Below, in pieces: positions 1 through 11,530 of a stretch of DNA of 64,000 nt. Numbering within the stretch: position 1 is the first letter of the stretch; each line of letters opens with the position of its first letter. Both the position numbers and the translations under genes were made by a program. The DNA is from Heliocidaris tuberculata (Eukaryota; Echinodermata; Echinoidea; Camarodonta; Echinometridae), in NCBI GenBank assembly GCA_025618425.1, contig CM046846.1, positions 32,419,409 through 32,483,408 of the forward strand, given 5' to 3'. The notes beneath the pieces are model-generated. The model had not been told where the DNA came from. It worked only from the letters and a program-made list of their open reading frames with translations, and made no database searches.

Positions 1-670
1 TTTGAGGGTGTAGACTCACTTTTACGACTTGTAGGCACACGGTTTTGTACCGACCCTGACATGCAATAAAACATGATGGTCATGCGGGCATAACAAAAGT
101 TAAAGAGATCCATAAAAATACTTTTAAATTAAAAAAGTAGATAGGACATGTAGGAAGGACAGAATCTGAGGTATTGTTCTCTAACGTTCTTCTTGCTATA
201 CAGCCTCAAATCAAACGTGGGTTGTGTGTGGAGCAAGTCACTAACATGCTTCCGACATGGATCCCATTTTATAACAACAAAACATCCCCTTATTATGGTC
301 ATTATAATGAATCTTGTGAAATCGTCACTATTGTGAACAAGAACGAACGAAATCTCTATATCTCCAGCTGATTTTTATTTTATTCATTCGATAAAAAAAA
401 AATGTAATATCTGTTAGCTATTGTCATTCAGACGTACCAGCTATATTTCCTTTTCATGCCCTTGCAAGTTGTGCATATGAAACATCATAATTTTTGTAGA
501 GCATGCATCATACTTTATCAGTGTGATACAGTATTGTTAAAGCGCCGAGTATGAAGCTTAATCATCAGAAGCAGTTACGTAATGCAGCGTTGGATCAGAA
601 GCGACGCCACTCCACTTCCCCCAAATGGGGAAAATAATACTGCCCTACGTTTATCTCTCGGGGATTCACG
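1..670. other. No feature recognised
   Basis: AT-rich single-copy-looking DNA. Only short frames interrupted by stops are seen, with no repeat structure and no coding motif. Confidence 0.5.
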
Positions 671-674
671 TGGT

Positions 675-778
675 TGGGGGGGGGGGGGGGAGGGCACAAC
701 TGGCATGTGAACTTATGCAACCTCATTTGCATATCTTCCCCTAATTGTGAATTTTTTTACATTGTGCCCCCCCCCCCC
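675..778. repeat. Poly(G) tract followed by poly(C) tract
   Basis: A G run of about 14 near 676-690 and a C run of about 11 near 767-778 lie roughly 80 bases apart. They could pair as a hairpin stem or form G-quadruplexes on either strand. Confidence 0.8.
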
Positions 779-1582
779 AACTTTACAAAAATGACAAATC
801 CCGCATCCTCCCCTGCAGCATTGATCTATTTTGCATTTTTGAAGTCGTACAAGTATGTGTATTCTTTTCGATATTAAACTGATATTTTATGTCTCCTATG
901 AGATGGTTAGAGCATGATTATGACTGATATGAATACGATGATTATTCACCATTTATGAAATAAACCAAAGTATGTAAATGATTGCAAATAAATATGTTCT
1001 TGGTTTGTACAACTTACTCTGAATGAGCCCGATAATGTCAAAAGAACCATAGCTTATCTTAACGAATGAAATGATATTATTGATAGAAGAACGTTTTGAC
1101 TTTGAGCAAGAATGCCTCATCTACACTTTCAGTAATCATTCATTAATGAAAAAAGAGGGATGTCTAAAAGTAAAATTCCTTTTCGTAAAACAACAACGTT
1201 TTTTAGCATTCTGATTTCAAAATGCACTATTACAAATACGATATAAGGTAGCCTTTTTCCTGTTTCACATGCAACGCGATGCTTTACCAAATCATTTATC
1301 ATTATACCAAAACAAACAAAATATTTTCGGTTAAAATAGAATGAAGTAGCATTTTGATTCGAAATACCAGAGCGAAATGCATGGATTAAAAAAGAAAAAC
1401 AAACACAAATATGACCAAAATAGCTATCTGAACAGCCTTACCGTTTGTGAGTATTCATACTTAAAGCACCTCCTCTTTACGATGATGATAATCCAATCAA
1501 AGTTATATCTCAACAGCAAATCGGTCAAAAATACAATCTCAGTTGATCTCAAATAATAACAGCCACCAAGCACAAAGAGAAA
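779..1582. other. No feature recognised
   Basis: AT-rich DNA without repeats or coding signal that I can see. Confidence 0.5.
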
Positions 1583-1625
1583 GATGGATGGATGGATGGA
1601 TGGAGAGAGAGAGAGAAAGAGAGAA
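1583..1625. repeat. (GGAT)n then (GA)n microsatellite
   Basis: About four GGAT units run directly into a GA tract. Confidence 0.85.
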
Positions 1626-2066
1626 GACGTCTCTCCTCGCCATCCGACATGAACGAAGCTCACAACCAAGAATGAATCTTAAAGAAAACGCGAAATCATC
1701 TTAAACCGTCTCTGTAGCGTTTGCGGAGGGGGAAAAAAAGCAAGTCGTGATGCAAACTACTACGTCTAAGTAAATTTACATAAGCATTGTGCTGCATGCA
1801 ACGTGAGAAGATATAAGTGCTGGGGTCATAGATACAAGAGCTCAATAATCTTACTGGTACCAAAAAAAACGATGACTTTGAACAGTGTTAATATCAATGC
1901 GTGCAACAGTTTGATATACGTCTACTGAGAATAAATGTATGTGCCTGTCAAAATATTATTGGTACGCCAGTAAGCATGGTAAGAAAATGTTTTACGATGT
2001 AACGCTGCAGCTTCAGTTTCCACTGTTTTTCTACCTCGTAAATCATACATTTTCCCCAGGCCCCGT
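1626..2066. other. No feature recognised
   Basis: AT-rich DNA with no recognisable element. Confidence 0.45.
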
Positions 2067-2072
2067 TCTCTC

Positions 2073-2133
<61 letters not shown>

Positions 2134-2134
2134 C
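2067..2134. repeat. (CT)n-(TA)n compound microsatellite
   Basis: About 20 CT units pass into about 9 TA units. The reading frames through it (SLSLSL / EREREREV) are translation artefacts. Confidence 0.9.
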
Positions 2135-2250
2135 TATCAAAAATAGAAGTTCCGCTCGGAGATGAAATGTAAATTGCAAACATTAAATGAAAACACTCCG
2201 TAAACAAGTTAAAAGTACGAATTTTCGCCCTTAGAACTTTATCAAGTATC

Positions 2251-2252
<2 letters not shown>

Positions 2253-2299
<47 letters not shown>
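2253..2299. repeat. (TA)n microsatellite
   Basis: An uninterrupted TA tract of about 23 units. Confidence 0.9.
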
Positions 2300-2302
<3 letters not shown>

Positions 2303-2402
2303 AAAACTGCTAGAAGCGATTGTAATGCATTGTGGCCAATTTTACTTTCTCTACTTAAATTTTCGACGACTTGCTCCGTCTCCGTCAGGAGTATACAATA
2401 AT

Positions 2403-2404
<2 letters not shown>

Positions 2405-2444
<40 letters not shown>
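2405..2444. repeat. (TA)n microsatellite
   Basis: An uninterrupted TA tract of about 20 units, about 105 bases after the previous one. Confidence 0.9.
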
Positions 2445-2448
<4 letters not shown>

Positions 2449-3235
2449 GTATACAATTAATTTACTTATTTTTCTTTATCGACGCACTATATCGAAATAA
2501 CTGGACATTTGCAATGATTCATTTCAAGCATTTCAAGCTTAACTTTTTTGACAAAAGAACGAGTATTGGTTCCGAAAATTGGGACTTTAAACATTCGATT
2601 TTATTCTTTGGTTAGATTTACGATTTATTTATTTCATATCTACGATATATATTCCTTCATCCAGAAATAATGTACACCTACAGAAAATGCACTGCGTAAA
2701 ATTGACTAAACTGACCACAGAAAAACCCACATTATGCAAAAGGCCGAGGCTGCCTTTAAAGCATCTGCCGAGTAATGGCAAATCAAGGTCGTGTTAATAA
2801 TACATGCATTACAGACATGAAAGAGATCCAATCGGCAGCAAATCGCTTCATCTTTCTCACTGTCTCAGACTCGATATGGCATAAAACTCATTCCATAAAC
2901 AGTGAGCTCTGCATCAAAAGAGTAAGTTTCGGAATGGAGCGCATTGCATTGCGTGCTTTGTTTTCCCTTTCTACACACGCACATGCATGAAAACTATATA
3001 ACCAAGTGATGATAACTGTACACTTGGGACATATTCTGAACGTCAAATTCGCCACCCTTAATTCATTGAACTATTCAAGACAATGCTTTGATTATTTTTC
3101 ATTCAGAGCCCTGAACACACACACAAAATAAGTTAGCAATTGAATGCTACTTTGCGATTGATCGCTATGTCATATACAATATGCAATTGATAACAAAATA
3201 TCAATCGTAAGCTTGATTGATTGATTGATCGTTCG
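2445..3235. other. No feature recognised
   Basis: No coding or repeat signal beyond a short TTGATTGATTGATT run near 3215. Confidence 0.45.
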
Positions 3236-3655
3236 ATGAATTACTAAGCTTTGTGTTTGTACAGGATTCCAATGCATGAGTAGAGAGAGCAATATTCTGG
3301 GACACACTTTGTCCTTTTTTTTTTTTGTTCTTTTTTTTAAAGGGGGGAGGGACACACGTTGAATACGATTTCTGTTACAATATTGATGTTTGACGCCAGA
3401 AATTGTTAAAATGAAAATAAGTATTCAAAACCTCAAATTGGCAACTTATAAAAAACGAAACCTCCGAATCACTGTTTTCCATATCTATTGAAAAAAAAAT
3501 CCTAAAAAGGTTTTGACGAAACTCTCTGTCCATATATTCTTTTTAGAGACATGACTTCATATCACAAAAATGTAGTAATACAATTAATATCAAAATAAAT
3601 AAATGATAATCCAGAGAAGAAAAGTTGAGCAATTTAGCCCTAACACATCTTGTCA
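3236..3655 (+). mobile_element. Family C MITE-like copy 1 (diverged)
   Basis: It aligns by eye with the copies at 3853-4265 and 35934-36290. Shared blocks in order are 'TGCATGAGTAGA', 'ACACACT.TGTCC', 'GTTTGA.GCCAG', 'AAATTGGCAAC' and, near the end, 'CAATTTAGCCCT'. A T-rich, G-rich interruption lies near 3308-3350. The ends are too diverged to define terminal repeats. Confidence 0.6.
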
Positions 3656-3852
3656 TGAATAAATAAACATACTTTAAATGAGTACATGTATAAACAAAAA
3701 TATAAATTCAATTGATATTGATAATTCATATGTTTTGACATTCAACAGGAGATCCAACTCATTCAAAATGGCATTTATCCAAAGGAGATATGAACTTAGT
3801 TTGTATATATGTCGCACAATATAGGGTTACGATTATCATAACAAATCTTTTT

Positions 3853-4265
3853 TTAACCCTTTCAAGACAATTGACCACATTTTGTGGTTTGGCTCAATAT
3901 CTTTTGAATCAGAGCTCTAAAAAATATACCAGATGCATGAGTAGAAAGAGCAAAAATATCTGCACACACTATGTCCATTTTTGTTGCATGACCATATTGC
4001 GTTTGATGCCAGGAATTTTAAAAATGAGAATAAGCTTTAAAATCCCTAAATTGGCAACACATTGAGAGGTTCAAAATTGTTTTTTATCAAAATTGGCAAT
4101 TTTTTCAACTTTTCGACAAAATTAGTAACCATGTATATTGTTTTCAAAGACATTACACCTCATTAGAACCATGTAGCACTAAAAGAAAAATATTATTGTT
4201 GCCAATTTGAAGAACAAAATGTGATCAATTTAACCCTTAAATAATTCCTGTCCTGAAAGGGTTAA
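3853..4265 (+). mobile_element. Family C MITE, best copy, TTAA-bounded
   Basis: It starts 'TTAACCCTTTCAAGACA' and ends with the inverted counterpart 'TGTCCTGAAAGGGTTAA'. A second inverted pair lies just inside ('GACCACATTTTG' and 'CAAAATGTGATC'). The 413-bp element has no coding capacity. The TTAA at both ends is the target duplication known for piggyBac-type transposases; assignment to that superfamily is inference. Confidence 0.75.
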
Positions 4266-5309
4266 ATATGATTATCTCTAATATCATTCTTTGATTATTG
4301 AAGCATCATGAGCATTAATGACTAGAAAGCATCATGGAACCAAAAAATTTCCTATTTTCTATTCCAATTTTGAATCCAGAAGAAGTGTATCACATCTACA
4401 TGTTCCAAGTAACATCATGAGTTAAAATCGATAATATCTCCCCCAAGTTAATCGTATCTCCGGGATCTCTTTCAATCAATCCCATTTTAACAATCAGTAC
4501 TAACTTACAATCAGTTTTATGTTACAAAAAGGTAAATCCATTGTAAGATACAATCAATAGTAGCAAGAATAGAAACATAATAGATTTTTGCAAATGATAG
4601 TAAGTCGAATTTAATGTTACAAGGCCCACTTCTTATAAATATCGTTCTCAAGCGCGTTATACCAGCTTTATTACACATGTGTCCTTGATCACAATAACCA
4701 GTATATGTATTTTATTACTTTATCCAATTGTTTATAATTTTTATATTGTTTTATTGCTTAGTATGAAATTTAATAATCCGACGTGATATCACGTAACGTG
4801 TAAAGCAGAACATGGGGGTGGTAAGCGCCACACCATTTTTAAAGAAAGGGCAACAAGTGATCTCCATTTATCAAATTTGAATATGGCACGAGTTTTTAAA
4901 ACAGTCCATCCTCCTCAAAACATTCGTATTACTTGCAAAATAAAAGCAAACACAAACGATGGCAGAGCCTCTATAGAATCAACCTCAATCAATTTCAGTA
5001 GATTTGTCCATCAGCTTTTGAAATGTTCGAACATTACATACTGATTTATATAGGCAATCTAAATTTACAAATTTACTGAAATTTCCTTTGAGTTGATTTC
5101 TTGAATTTCTGCGATCGTGTGAACACAATAGAGAGATGGTAAAAGGGATAGATCGATGTAGACATGCGTAAGATTTTTTTTTGTATCTGAGGGACGACAA
5201 AACTGTGTGCAAGTGTCATTGCGAATGACATTTCCTACGCAGTCATTCATGTGATCTATTGTATCCATGTATACAGTATAGTCAAGTATTGTAACTCCCA
5301 ACAGATTGT
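4266..5309. other. No feature recognised
   Basis: AT-rich DNA. Short overlapping frames near 4985-5301 on the minus strand resemble nothing I know. Confidence 0.45.
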
Positions 5310-5442
5310 ATTACCGAACGTGTAAAGTTAAGCGCCTAAAATGGGTTTTCATACGCGTGGGATTACGCGTATGAAAACCACACTATTGATACCAAGGTTG
5401 TGTCTTTTTCCCATAGGTTTCACACGTTCGGAATTACGGTAC
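5310..5442. mobile_element. Small fold-back element with an internal perfect hairpin
   Basis: The outer arms are 'TACCGAACGTGTAAA' near 5311 and an inverted match ('TTTCACACGTTCGG') near 5418-5433. Inside, 5344-5358 and 5365-5379 form a perfect 15-bp stem with a 6-base loop. No coding capacity. Confidence 0.5.
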
Positions 5443-6239
5443 CTTTTTCAAGGGACCAAAACGCCACGTCGTTGGGAAGGGGTTCACTCGGATGGGAATA
5501 TCGTATTAAATCTACGTTGTCTTTTTAGAATTCCATCAACTTCTTTTTTTGTAGGACTTTGAGCATTCAATATGTACAGTTTGACAGATATTCGTTTCAT
5601 ATTTTATTTGCTATCGTTGATTTTCTGAAAAGTGTTCGGACACTGGATCAACCACCATATAATGTATACGCGAGGTCATTTACTATCATAAACACGTACT
5701 CGGTCTACAACGAAATTAGGTAACACGGCATACAAAAGCACAGGATACACGATCGCTTTCGAGAAATCAACTCAAGGGCAATTTTAACACCCCATTGTAT
5801 GTATTGCTTGTAGAAATTATGTTCGGATTACGTAATACGTCATTGTTAAGTTCGCATCTTTCAATAGGTGATGGACAAGGCTATTTTCCATTCAATTTCA
5901 TTTCTGTTTCATTGTAAGAAAAACATGACAAAAGTCCAAACCCTAAAATTATCATATGCCGAATATGAATATCTTCGGAGTTATGCAACAAAATTAGTAT
6001 TCGAAAGTCTATTTCATTTTGAAGGCTATTGAAATTGCCCAAAGTTTTTTTTTTTTTTCGAAAGTCTTTACGCTCTTGTTAGCAAAAATTTGTCGAGATC
6101 ACATAATTATATTCTTTGCCACCTACCTTACTCAGTTTCTGAATTTTCATCTGACCGACACAATCTGGAAAAAAAGAAGAAAAAGGGGGAAAAGAACATT
6201 AGAATGAAAAAGTGTAAAAATGGACAAGGATGTTAAAGC
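5443..6239. other. No feature recognised
   Basis: AT-rich DNA with a T-run near 6044-6058 and nothing else recognisable. Confidence 0.45.
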
Positions 6240-6560
6240 AGGAGGCACTCTTTTCTTTTCAGAAGGTTCATAATTCCGAAAAACTAAGTTACCATACCAG
6301 GTTTTTCATAATTCGGGAAATGAAATTTTCATTATTCCGAACATTATTTTGTTGCATTACTCCGAAGTTTCATGATTCCGAAAATGGAATATGGTTCATA
6401 ATTCCGAACATTTGTTCCATAATTCCGAAAGTTTCTTTTATCTGAAGATTCATAATTCCAAAAATGAAATAGGGTTCATTATTTCGAAGATTCGTAATCA
6501 TCTGGTAATGCTGTAACAATTCAAAGTCCTGTTTCATTTTCGGAATGACGAACCTTCGGG
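6240..6560. repeat. Degenerate array of the word TTCATAATTCCGAA
   Basis: At least eight variants of 'TTCATAATTCCGAA' are spaced 15-45 bases apart between about 6267 and 6490. Spacers often carry 'AAATG.AAT'. The last copies are inverted ('TTTCGGAATGACGAA' near 6537). Spacing is irregular, so it is not a simple satellite. It probably belongs to a mobile element built from an iterated word. Confidence 0.7.
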
Positions 6561-7472
6561 AAACGACATTCATAAACTATTATAAAGACAATTACAAAAT
6601 AATGGATCAATAATTTTACTTACCAGTTTGTGCGATAATACTACACAAAAAATTATACCATACTTCCAGATGGGGCATCATATAAGAGACAAATGCTTGT
6701 GAAAAGTACACTCTGTCAATAATGAGTTCGTCACTTGTAAGGCAATCAGGTTGTTTTTTGTTTTTTTTGTTTTGTTTTAATTAATGTAATAGCCCCTTAG
6801 CATCACAGGGGTTCCCATAATTGCAGAATTTCAACAAAGAGACTTTTTAAAAGCTTCTCAGAATATTTTTGTAAATTGCTTTTGCTTTTATGTTCCATGT
6901 TTTTTTCATTTTCTTCTTGTCCAAATTCAATTACCATAGCTCAATTTTATTTTTCATGACGATCATTATCTTGGTGAGTCGTCAACAAGAAAAATAAGAG
7001 TATCACGGCTGATATTGCCATGGCAACCGATGAGAGTGTGTTTCAAGAGTGTACTTTACTGTCCAGAGACAGGGATGGTTACGTAACGATATATAATTTG
7101 TTTTTTTCCAGTACAGTATGATAATGGAAATACTTTTCTGTTAATACAACTGGATGAAATTGATGAAGAAAAATACCCGAGTCTTTGATAAGTACGGTTT
7201 ATAGAAAGACATAAGATTTAGTGATTTATTTGAATTAGTTTTATCATGATTATCATTATCTTATTCGGTTTCTACTTTACCTGGAAGGTGAAAGGCGAAC
7301 TCAATCACTATAAACCCTTGGAGCTTGATCCTTCCTCTATACATGGTATAACTGATTTTAATCTTTGAGAAAAAAGAAATCAGCGACCTTTTATTTCTTT
7401 TAAATGGTTACATGACATGTTGCTCTTGATGCAGTGGTTGATAGAGTGGTGTTGTTATACATATATCTGTAT
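6561..7472. other. No gene or repeat recognised apart from the X-box-like site
   Basis: AT-rich DNA without coding signal. A possible regulatory motif at 7014 is listed separately. Confidence 0.4.
7014..7027. promoter_or_regulatory. RFX X-box-like palindrome
   Basis: 'ATTGCCATGGCAAC' matches the RFX-factor X-box pattern GTNRCC-N(0-3)-RGYAAC except at the first base. Similar sites lie at 18116 and 25359. Binding is inference; no neighbouring gene is visible. Confidence 0.25.
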
Positions 7473-7523
7473 CTATATGTATGCTGCCTGTATATATCTA
7501 TATGTATGCTGCCTGTATATATA
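7473..7523 (+). repeat. Two-copy 25-bp tandem repeat
   Basis: A unit containing 'TGTATGCTGCCTGTATATAT' occurs twice with a 25-base period. Confidence 0.75.
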
Positions 7524-7639
7524 TGTATGTATACTGCAATCTGGTGATGCCATCATAGACACAATAGTCCAAAATGCCTGACTCTCTTTTAAGTCCTTTC
7601 TCTATATACTGTCTTTTCCTCTCTCTCATCCACGTATTA

Positions 7640-7890
7640 TGTTCTTCAGTGCTCGATGTAATATTCATTCAGTAACTTGTATTAATTTTTTACGGGCGTT
7701 TCCCAACACAAGCTTTGCTTTTCGGGTTTTCGCCTCCTTCTGTTCTCTGAATTATTTACTATATATATTGTACTATATGTTGACAGCAATGTTACAAATG
7801 TATTATCTCGTTTTATTTTACACTGTTCCTGACGAGAAGGAAATAAATGTTAATTTCAATTCAATTCAATTCAATTCAATTCAATGTACA
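7640..7890 (+). mobile_element. Non-LTR retrotransposon 3' end with (TTCAA)n tail
   Basis: The segment ends 'GACGAGAAGGAAATAAATG' followed by about seven TTCAA repeats (about 7855-7886). A short AT-rich 3' UTR, an AATAAA-like signal and a short-repeat tail are typical of CR1/L2/RTE-type LINE 3' termini. No reverse transcriptase remains. The 5' boundary is a guess. Confidence 0.5.
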
Positions 7891-7928
7891 TGGAAATAAA
7901 GGATAACGTACGGAGAACGGTACTCAAA

Positions 7929-8204
7929 GGGGGCTTGTACCGAAAGGGTGGGTAGCGTTGACTGGAACACCACCATTCGTCCAAAGCCCCCCCCCCCCCC
8001 GGTTTTGCCGAAAGGGGGAGGGGGGGGGGGGCTTTGGACGAATAGTGGCGTTCCAGTCATAGGGTTCCAGTCAACGCGACGCCACCCTACGCTCCCAACG
8101 CACCCTTTCGGCAAAAACGGGGGGAGCTTTGGACGAATGGTGGCGTTCCAGTCAGCGCGACGAGACGCCACCCGACGCTACCCACCCTTTCGGTACAAGC
8201 CCCC
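7929..8204. mobile_element. GC-rich fold-back MITE
   Basis: The ends are inverted: 'GGGCTTGTACCGAAAGGG' at the left and 'CCCTTTCGGTACAAGCCC' at the right. The inverted match continues through 'GGGTGGGTAGCG', 'GGAAC.CCACCATTCGTCC' and 'AAAGC', giving arms of about 75 bases. Internal C and G runs add a second stem. Frames open on both strands come from this symmetry and are not genes. AAAGG occurs at both borders and may be a target duplication. Confidence 0.75.
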
Positions 8205-8597
8205 AAAGGGTACCAATCACCTAAAAAAAAATTTGTGTACGCTAGAATGTATAAAATTAACCCAAAGGAACTTTACCTTACGTGCTATGAGTTAACGGCA
8301 GGTTAACTGTTAAGGAGTATACAGCAAATAGAGGATAACACAAAAGCCCATAGATAGGGCTTGCGCGAAACCCAATTCTGACTTTGGTTCCGGGAGGGCC
8401 TTATTCTATGCGATCGCGTACGAGTGGGTCGACTATTCTACCCGCAAGTCGATTTTATGTTTACTGAGAGTGTATTTACACTTGCAATATCTGTTTGCAG
8501 AAGTAATATTAAAAACTTATATTCTGGATATAGTATTGCGACATGGAACCTCTATAACATACAGAGCAAAATGTTTTTGGTGATTGGTACCCTTTAA
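8205..8597 (+). mobile_element. Family G MITE copy 1
   Basis: The left end 'AAAGGGTACCAATCACC' and right end 'GGTGATTGGTACCCTTTAA' are inverted repeats. The right end carries TTAA; the left border abuts the GC-rich fold-back element directly. It shares its interior ('ACATGGAACCTCT', 'GAGCAAAATGT', a GC-rich core) with the inverted copy at 18535-18924. Length is about 393 bp with no coding capacity. Confidence 0.75.
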
Positions 8598-9239
8598 AAT
8601 CCGAGTATTTAATAACAGGCTAGAATATAAAGTAGTTGCCTTTGGTAATGATTGTGTAGAGGGACAACAACATTACAGTCGTTAAAATATTTAATGACTA
8701 GTGAATTGTATACAACAAGGATGAGTGAAATAGGGCGAGGTAGTCGACTGATTTTTAAAATTTTCACTTCCTGTTACATTCTTATTTAGTGATACATTGG
8801 AATTAGATCCAACGTCCCACAGAGGAGGCAATGAAATAACGATCTGAATAAATTAAATATGAATGGATGTATTCATATATGCATGAAGTATGACGCTAAA
8901 ATGCAAGGAAATTAGAATGATGTTTACAAAATGTTAAAGGTCTTCCGTGTCTCAGTATGTACTTTAAATTGAAGGATTGGATCAGAATTATGTAATCATA
9001 ATTCTAATCTCCTTCAATGAAGTTAGAATGCAAGGGAATGATGATTATAAATTTCATACGGAACTCCAGACACTATCCATGCTATCCGAGTCGTAGATAA
9101 CAGGAGTATTCGATTCAGACCGTCTCTTTAATGGCGCCAATTTCCGCGCGCGAATGATATCCGGGGTATATCCGTTAGCTGTAGCACCATCTCAGGTATG
9201 TGTATCCGTATTGGTTCGCCCACTTGTTGATTTGTGAGC
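8598..9239. other. No feature recognised
   Basis: AT-rich DNA with no coding or repeat signal. Short inverted patches around 8945-9030 are not clear enough to call. Confidence 0.4.
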
Positions 9240-9660
9240 ATCGCGGGAGAGGAAGGGATGGAGAGTATGAATAGAGGAAGAGGAGGAGAAGGAGGAGGGG
9301 GAGGGGGAGGAGGAAAAGAAGGAAGAGGGGAAGAGGAGAAGATGTGAATGAGAAGGGGGGAATAGTATATAAATGTATTAGACGAAATTGAGGGATTGGG
9401 AGATTGGGAACGGGAATGGCGGAGAAAAGTACTGTGGAAGAGAATGAGAAGAAGGTAGCTATATAAAAGAAGGATAAAAGAAAATAGCTGATAGAGAGAG
9501 AGAGAGGAAAGGAGAAAAGGAGCCAGGAAAACCCTGATGTCCATATCAGAGGAAAGAAAATCCCGGTATTAAGAGAAAAAGAAGTAGAGAAGAAGAAAGA
9601 AAAAAAATCCGATCGTGAGTTGAGGAGATCATTATAAGGCAAGAGAGAAGTTAAGAAAGA
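9240..9660. repeat. Purine-rich (A/G) tract on the + strand
   Basis: About 420 bases of strongly purine-biased, imperfect GGA/GAA/GAGA sequence. Long minus-strand frames here (Leu/Ser/Pro-rich) come from composition and not from coding. Such tracts can form triplex (H-DNA) structures. Confidence 0.75.
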
Positions 9661-9693
9661 GGGGGGGGGGGGGGGGGGGGGGGAGAGAGAGAG

Positions 9694-9751
<58 letters not shown>

Positions 9752-9772
9752 TGTGTGTGTGTGTGTGTGCGT
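9661..9772. repeat. Compound microsatellite G(23)-(GA)n-(GT)n
   Basis: A G run of about 23 passes into about seven GA units and then about 37 GT units with one GGGT interruption. The three sub-tracts abut with no spacer. Confidence 0.9.
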
Positions 9773-9820
9773 ATGTGCGCCCATTTAAAGCGATGACATA
9801 GGCATGAACTGTACATTCGG

Positions 9821-10052
9821 ACCGATGACACACAGCGAACCGATGACGTCATCGGTTGGCAGACCTGCGCAGTGAGACCCAAATTACATGCTTTTGCATA
9901 TAGGGGTAGGTCATCAGTTAGTATTACGCGAACAAGTCGTCGGTTGTATAGAAACATTTCAGACGGGTCATCGGTTATGCGGTTGAATTCTACACACACA
10001 GGTCATCGGTTATGCGGTCAAATTCTAGGTTGAAAAAGATGTCATCGGTTCT
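9821..10052. repeat. Dispersed GTCATCGGTT word array with CRE palindrome
   Basis: The word 'GTCATCGGTT' or its complement recurs at about 9821, 9838-9857, 9967, 10003 and 10041, with variants near 9911 and 9936. Two copies share a longer context ('GGTCATCGGTTATGCGGT'). At 9838-9857 two words meet head-to-head in a perfect 20-bp palindrome whose centre is TGACGTCA, the CREB/ATF consensus. Function is inference. Confidence 0.65.
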
Positions 10053-10064
10053 TATGCGCGCACA

Positions 10065-10065
<1 letters not shown>

Positions 10066-10117
<52 letters not shown>

Positions 10118-10134
10118 GGGTGTGTGTAGTGTGG

Positions 10135-10175
<41 letters not shown>

Positions 10176-10287
10176 GGAGGGAGCGAGATGCAAAGACGGA
10201 GAGAGAGAGAGAGAATTAGAATTATAGAGAAAGCGATAGACAAGAAACGAGAGGGAGAGGTAGGAGGTATAATCAATAGCGAGAGAG

Positions 10288-10372
<85 letters not shown>
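10066..10372. repeat. (GT)n-(GA)n-(TA)n microsatellite cluster
   Basis: GT (about 10068-10154), GA (about 10155-10216) and TA (about 10290-10372, interrupted) follow each other. All reading frames across it are dipeptide artefacts. Confidence 0.9.
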
Positions 10373-10835
10373 ACCGGAAGAGAGGAGGTGATGGAGGTGA
10401 GATGACCATCAGGTAGTATAGCATAGAAAGTTCTAAAGGTCAACAAATTAGTTTGACGGTCGTCATTAGTCAAACACATTTATCTCATCTAAGGGTTTAT
10501 AGATCCCTAGACAATAATAAGCCAAATAGATTGACCGAATATCACGATGATCATTCATACAATGCTTTACTTTGCAGTATACATGTAAATTAGTCTGTTC
10601 TCTAAATCGCATAAATGCTATTTTTCAATTTTCCTCTTACAATATGAGAGATAAAGAGATATGGTAATATATATATATATATATTTCAAATAGGTATTTC
10701 ACTTCCAATCTTCCATGTTATAAAAGGTAATTATGTTAATGTTATATTTATTCTTGGGAACCTACACAAACAAGCTATGCTTTCTAGTAGGTTCCTTTCA
10801 TTTTTTTTACCTAGGTTGGAGGAAAAAGGAAACAA
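10373..10835. other. No feature recognised
   Basis: AT-rich DNA with a short TA tract near 10668-10684. Confidence 0.4.
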
Positions 10836-11156
10836 TAAATTGGGCAGCTGAATTTGCCCAACCACATGATATTTGTTACCAAACAGCTGAACAAATAGAG
10901 GGTTGGGCAATCCTATTGGGTAAGATTGGTTGGGCAATAATTACCCAATTGAGAATATAACCAACAGTTGGGCAATTGTAGAGTTGGGTAAAATCTAATG
11001 GGTCACCAACTGATGGGCAATTTAATTTGCCCAACAACATAGTAAATGGATTGCCCAACATCAGTTGGGCAAATTTTAACCAAAAGTTGTGTGGACAGTA
11101 TGTTGTCCAGTGTTGGTTAAAAATTGGGCATTTTTTTGCCCAACTTTTTTAAGAGT
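10836..11156. mobile_element. Word-iteration element, motif TTGGGCAA
   Basis: 'TTGGGCAA' and its inverse 'TTGCCCAA' recur about a dozen times in both orientations. The right end 'CTTTTTTAAGAGTGTG' resembles terminal repeats of the CACTCTTAAAA type, as in the element at 12700-12930. The left terminus is not clear. Overlapping frames on both strands come from the repeated word. Confidence 0.65.
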
Positions 11157-11176
11157 GTGGGAAGGGTCATCTACCT

Positions 11177-11313
11177 GGGCCCTGTTTCATAAAACTTGTC
11201 ATCAATGACAAGTTGCAATAACTGTTATAAGCTACTGAAATCCTTGCATCTGGTTAGCTGAGAGGAAATTTGTCGGTAAAAATCACCGATAAGACACTTG
11301 ATGAAACGCCCCC
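11177..11313 (-). mobile_element. Hairpin MITE (CCAAT-core family), copy 1
   Basis: It runs from 'GGGCCCTGTTTCAT' to 'ATGAAACGCCCCC'. The diverged core 'GCATCTGGTTAGCTGAGAG' corresponds to the conserved 'CTCTCAGCCAATCAGATGC' of the other copies, read in reverse. Each arm also contains its own local stem (ACTTGTCATCAATGACAAGT; GTCGGTAAAAATCACCGA). About 137 bp, non-coding. Confidence 0.8.
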
Positions 11314-11319
11314 AAGACA

Positions 11320-11530
11320 TAGGACTGCGTCATTGGTGCGGTCTAGTCTCTGACGCACCACGTGAGAGTGACATCGTACAAAAAATGAATGCAAAAATAA
11401 ACAATGCAAACATTGAATAATTTGCATTGCATTACTGGCGTATGAGTTAATTGACTTCGAGGGCCAGGGCTTCAGTGATTGGCGCAAGTTGTAACGCAAT
11501 CGAAATAATGCTTCGTGTGCCACGATCATT
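11320..11530 (+). mobile_element. Family D MITE fragment, copy 1
   Basis: It shares 'GACTGCGTCA', 'GCAAAAATAAACAATGCAAA', 'CTGGCGTATG', 'GCGCAAG', 'ACGCAATCGAAAT' and 'GCTTCGTGTG' in order with the better copies at 11916 and 20713. It directly follows a hairpin MITE. Confidence 0.6.

Noticed and set aside
9128..9999. 138- and 274-codon minus frames rich in Leu, Ser and Pro
   Set aside because: They are read through the purine-rich tract and GT microsatellite; composition alone explains them.
10012..10424. Several long frames of repeating Cys-Val, His-Thr, Tyr-Ile or Arg-Glu
   Set aside because: They are translations of GT, CA, TA and GA microsatellites and carry no domain or unique sequence.
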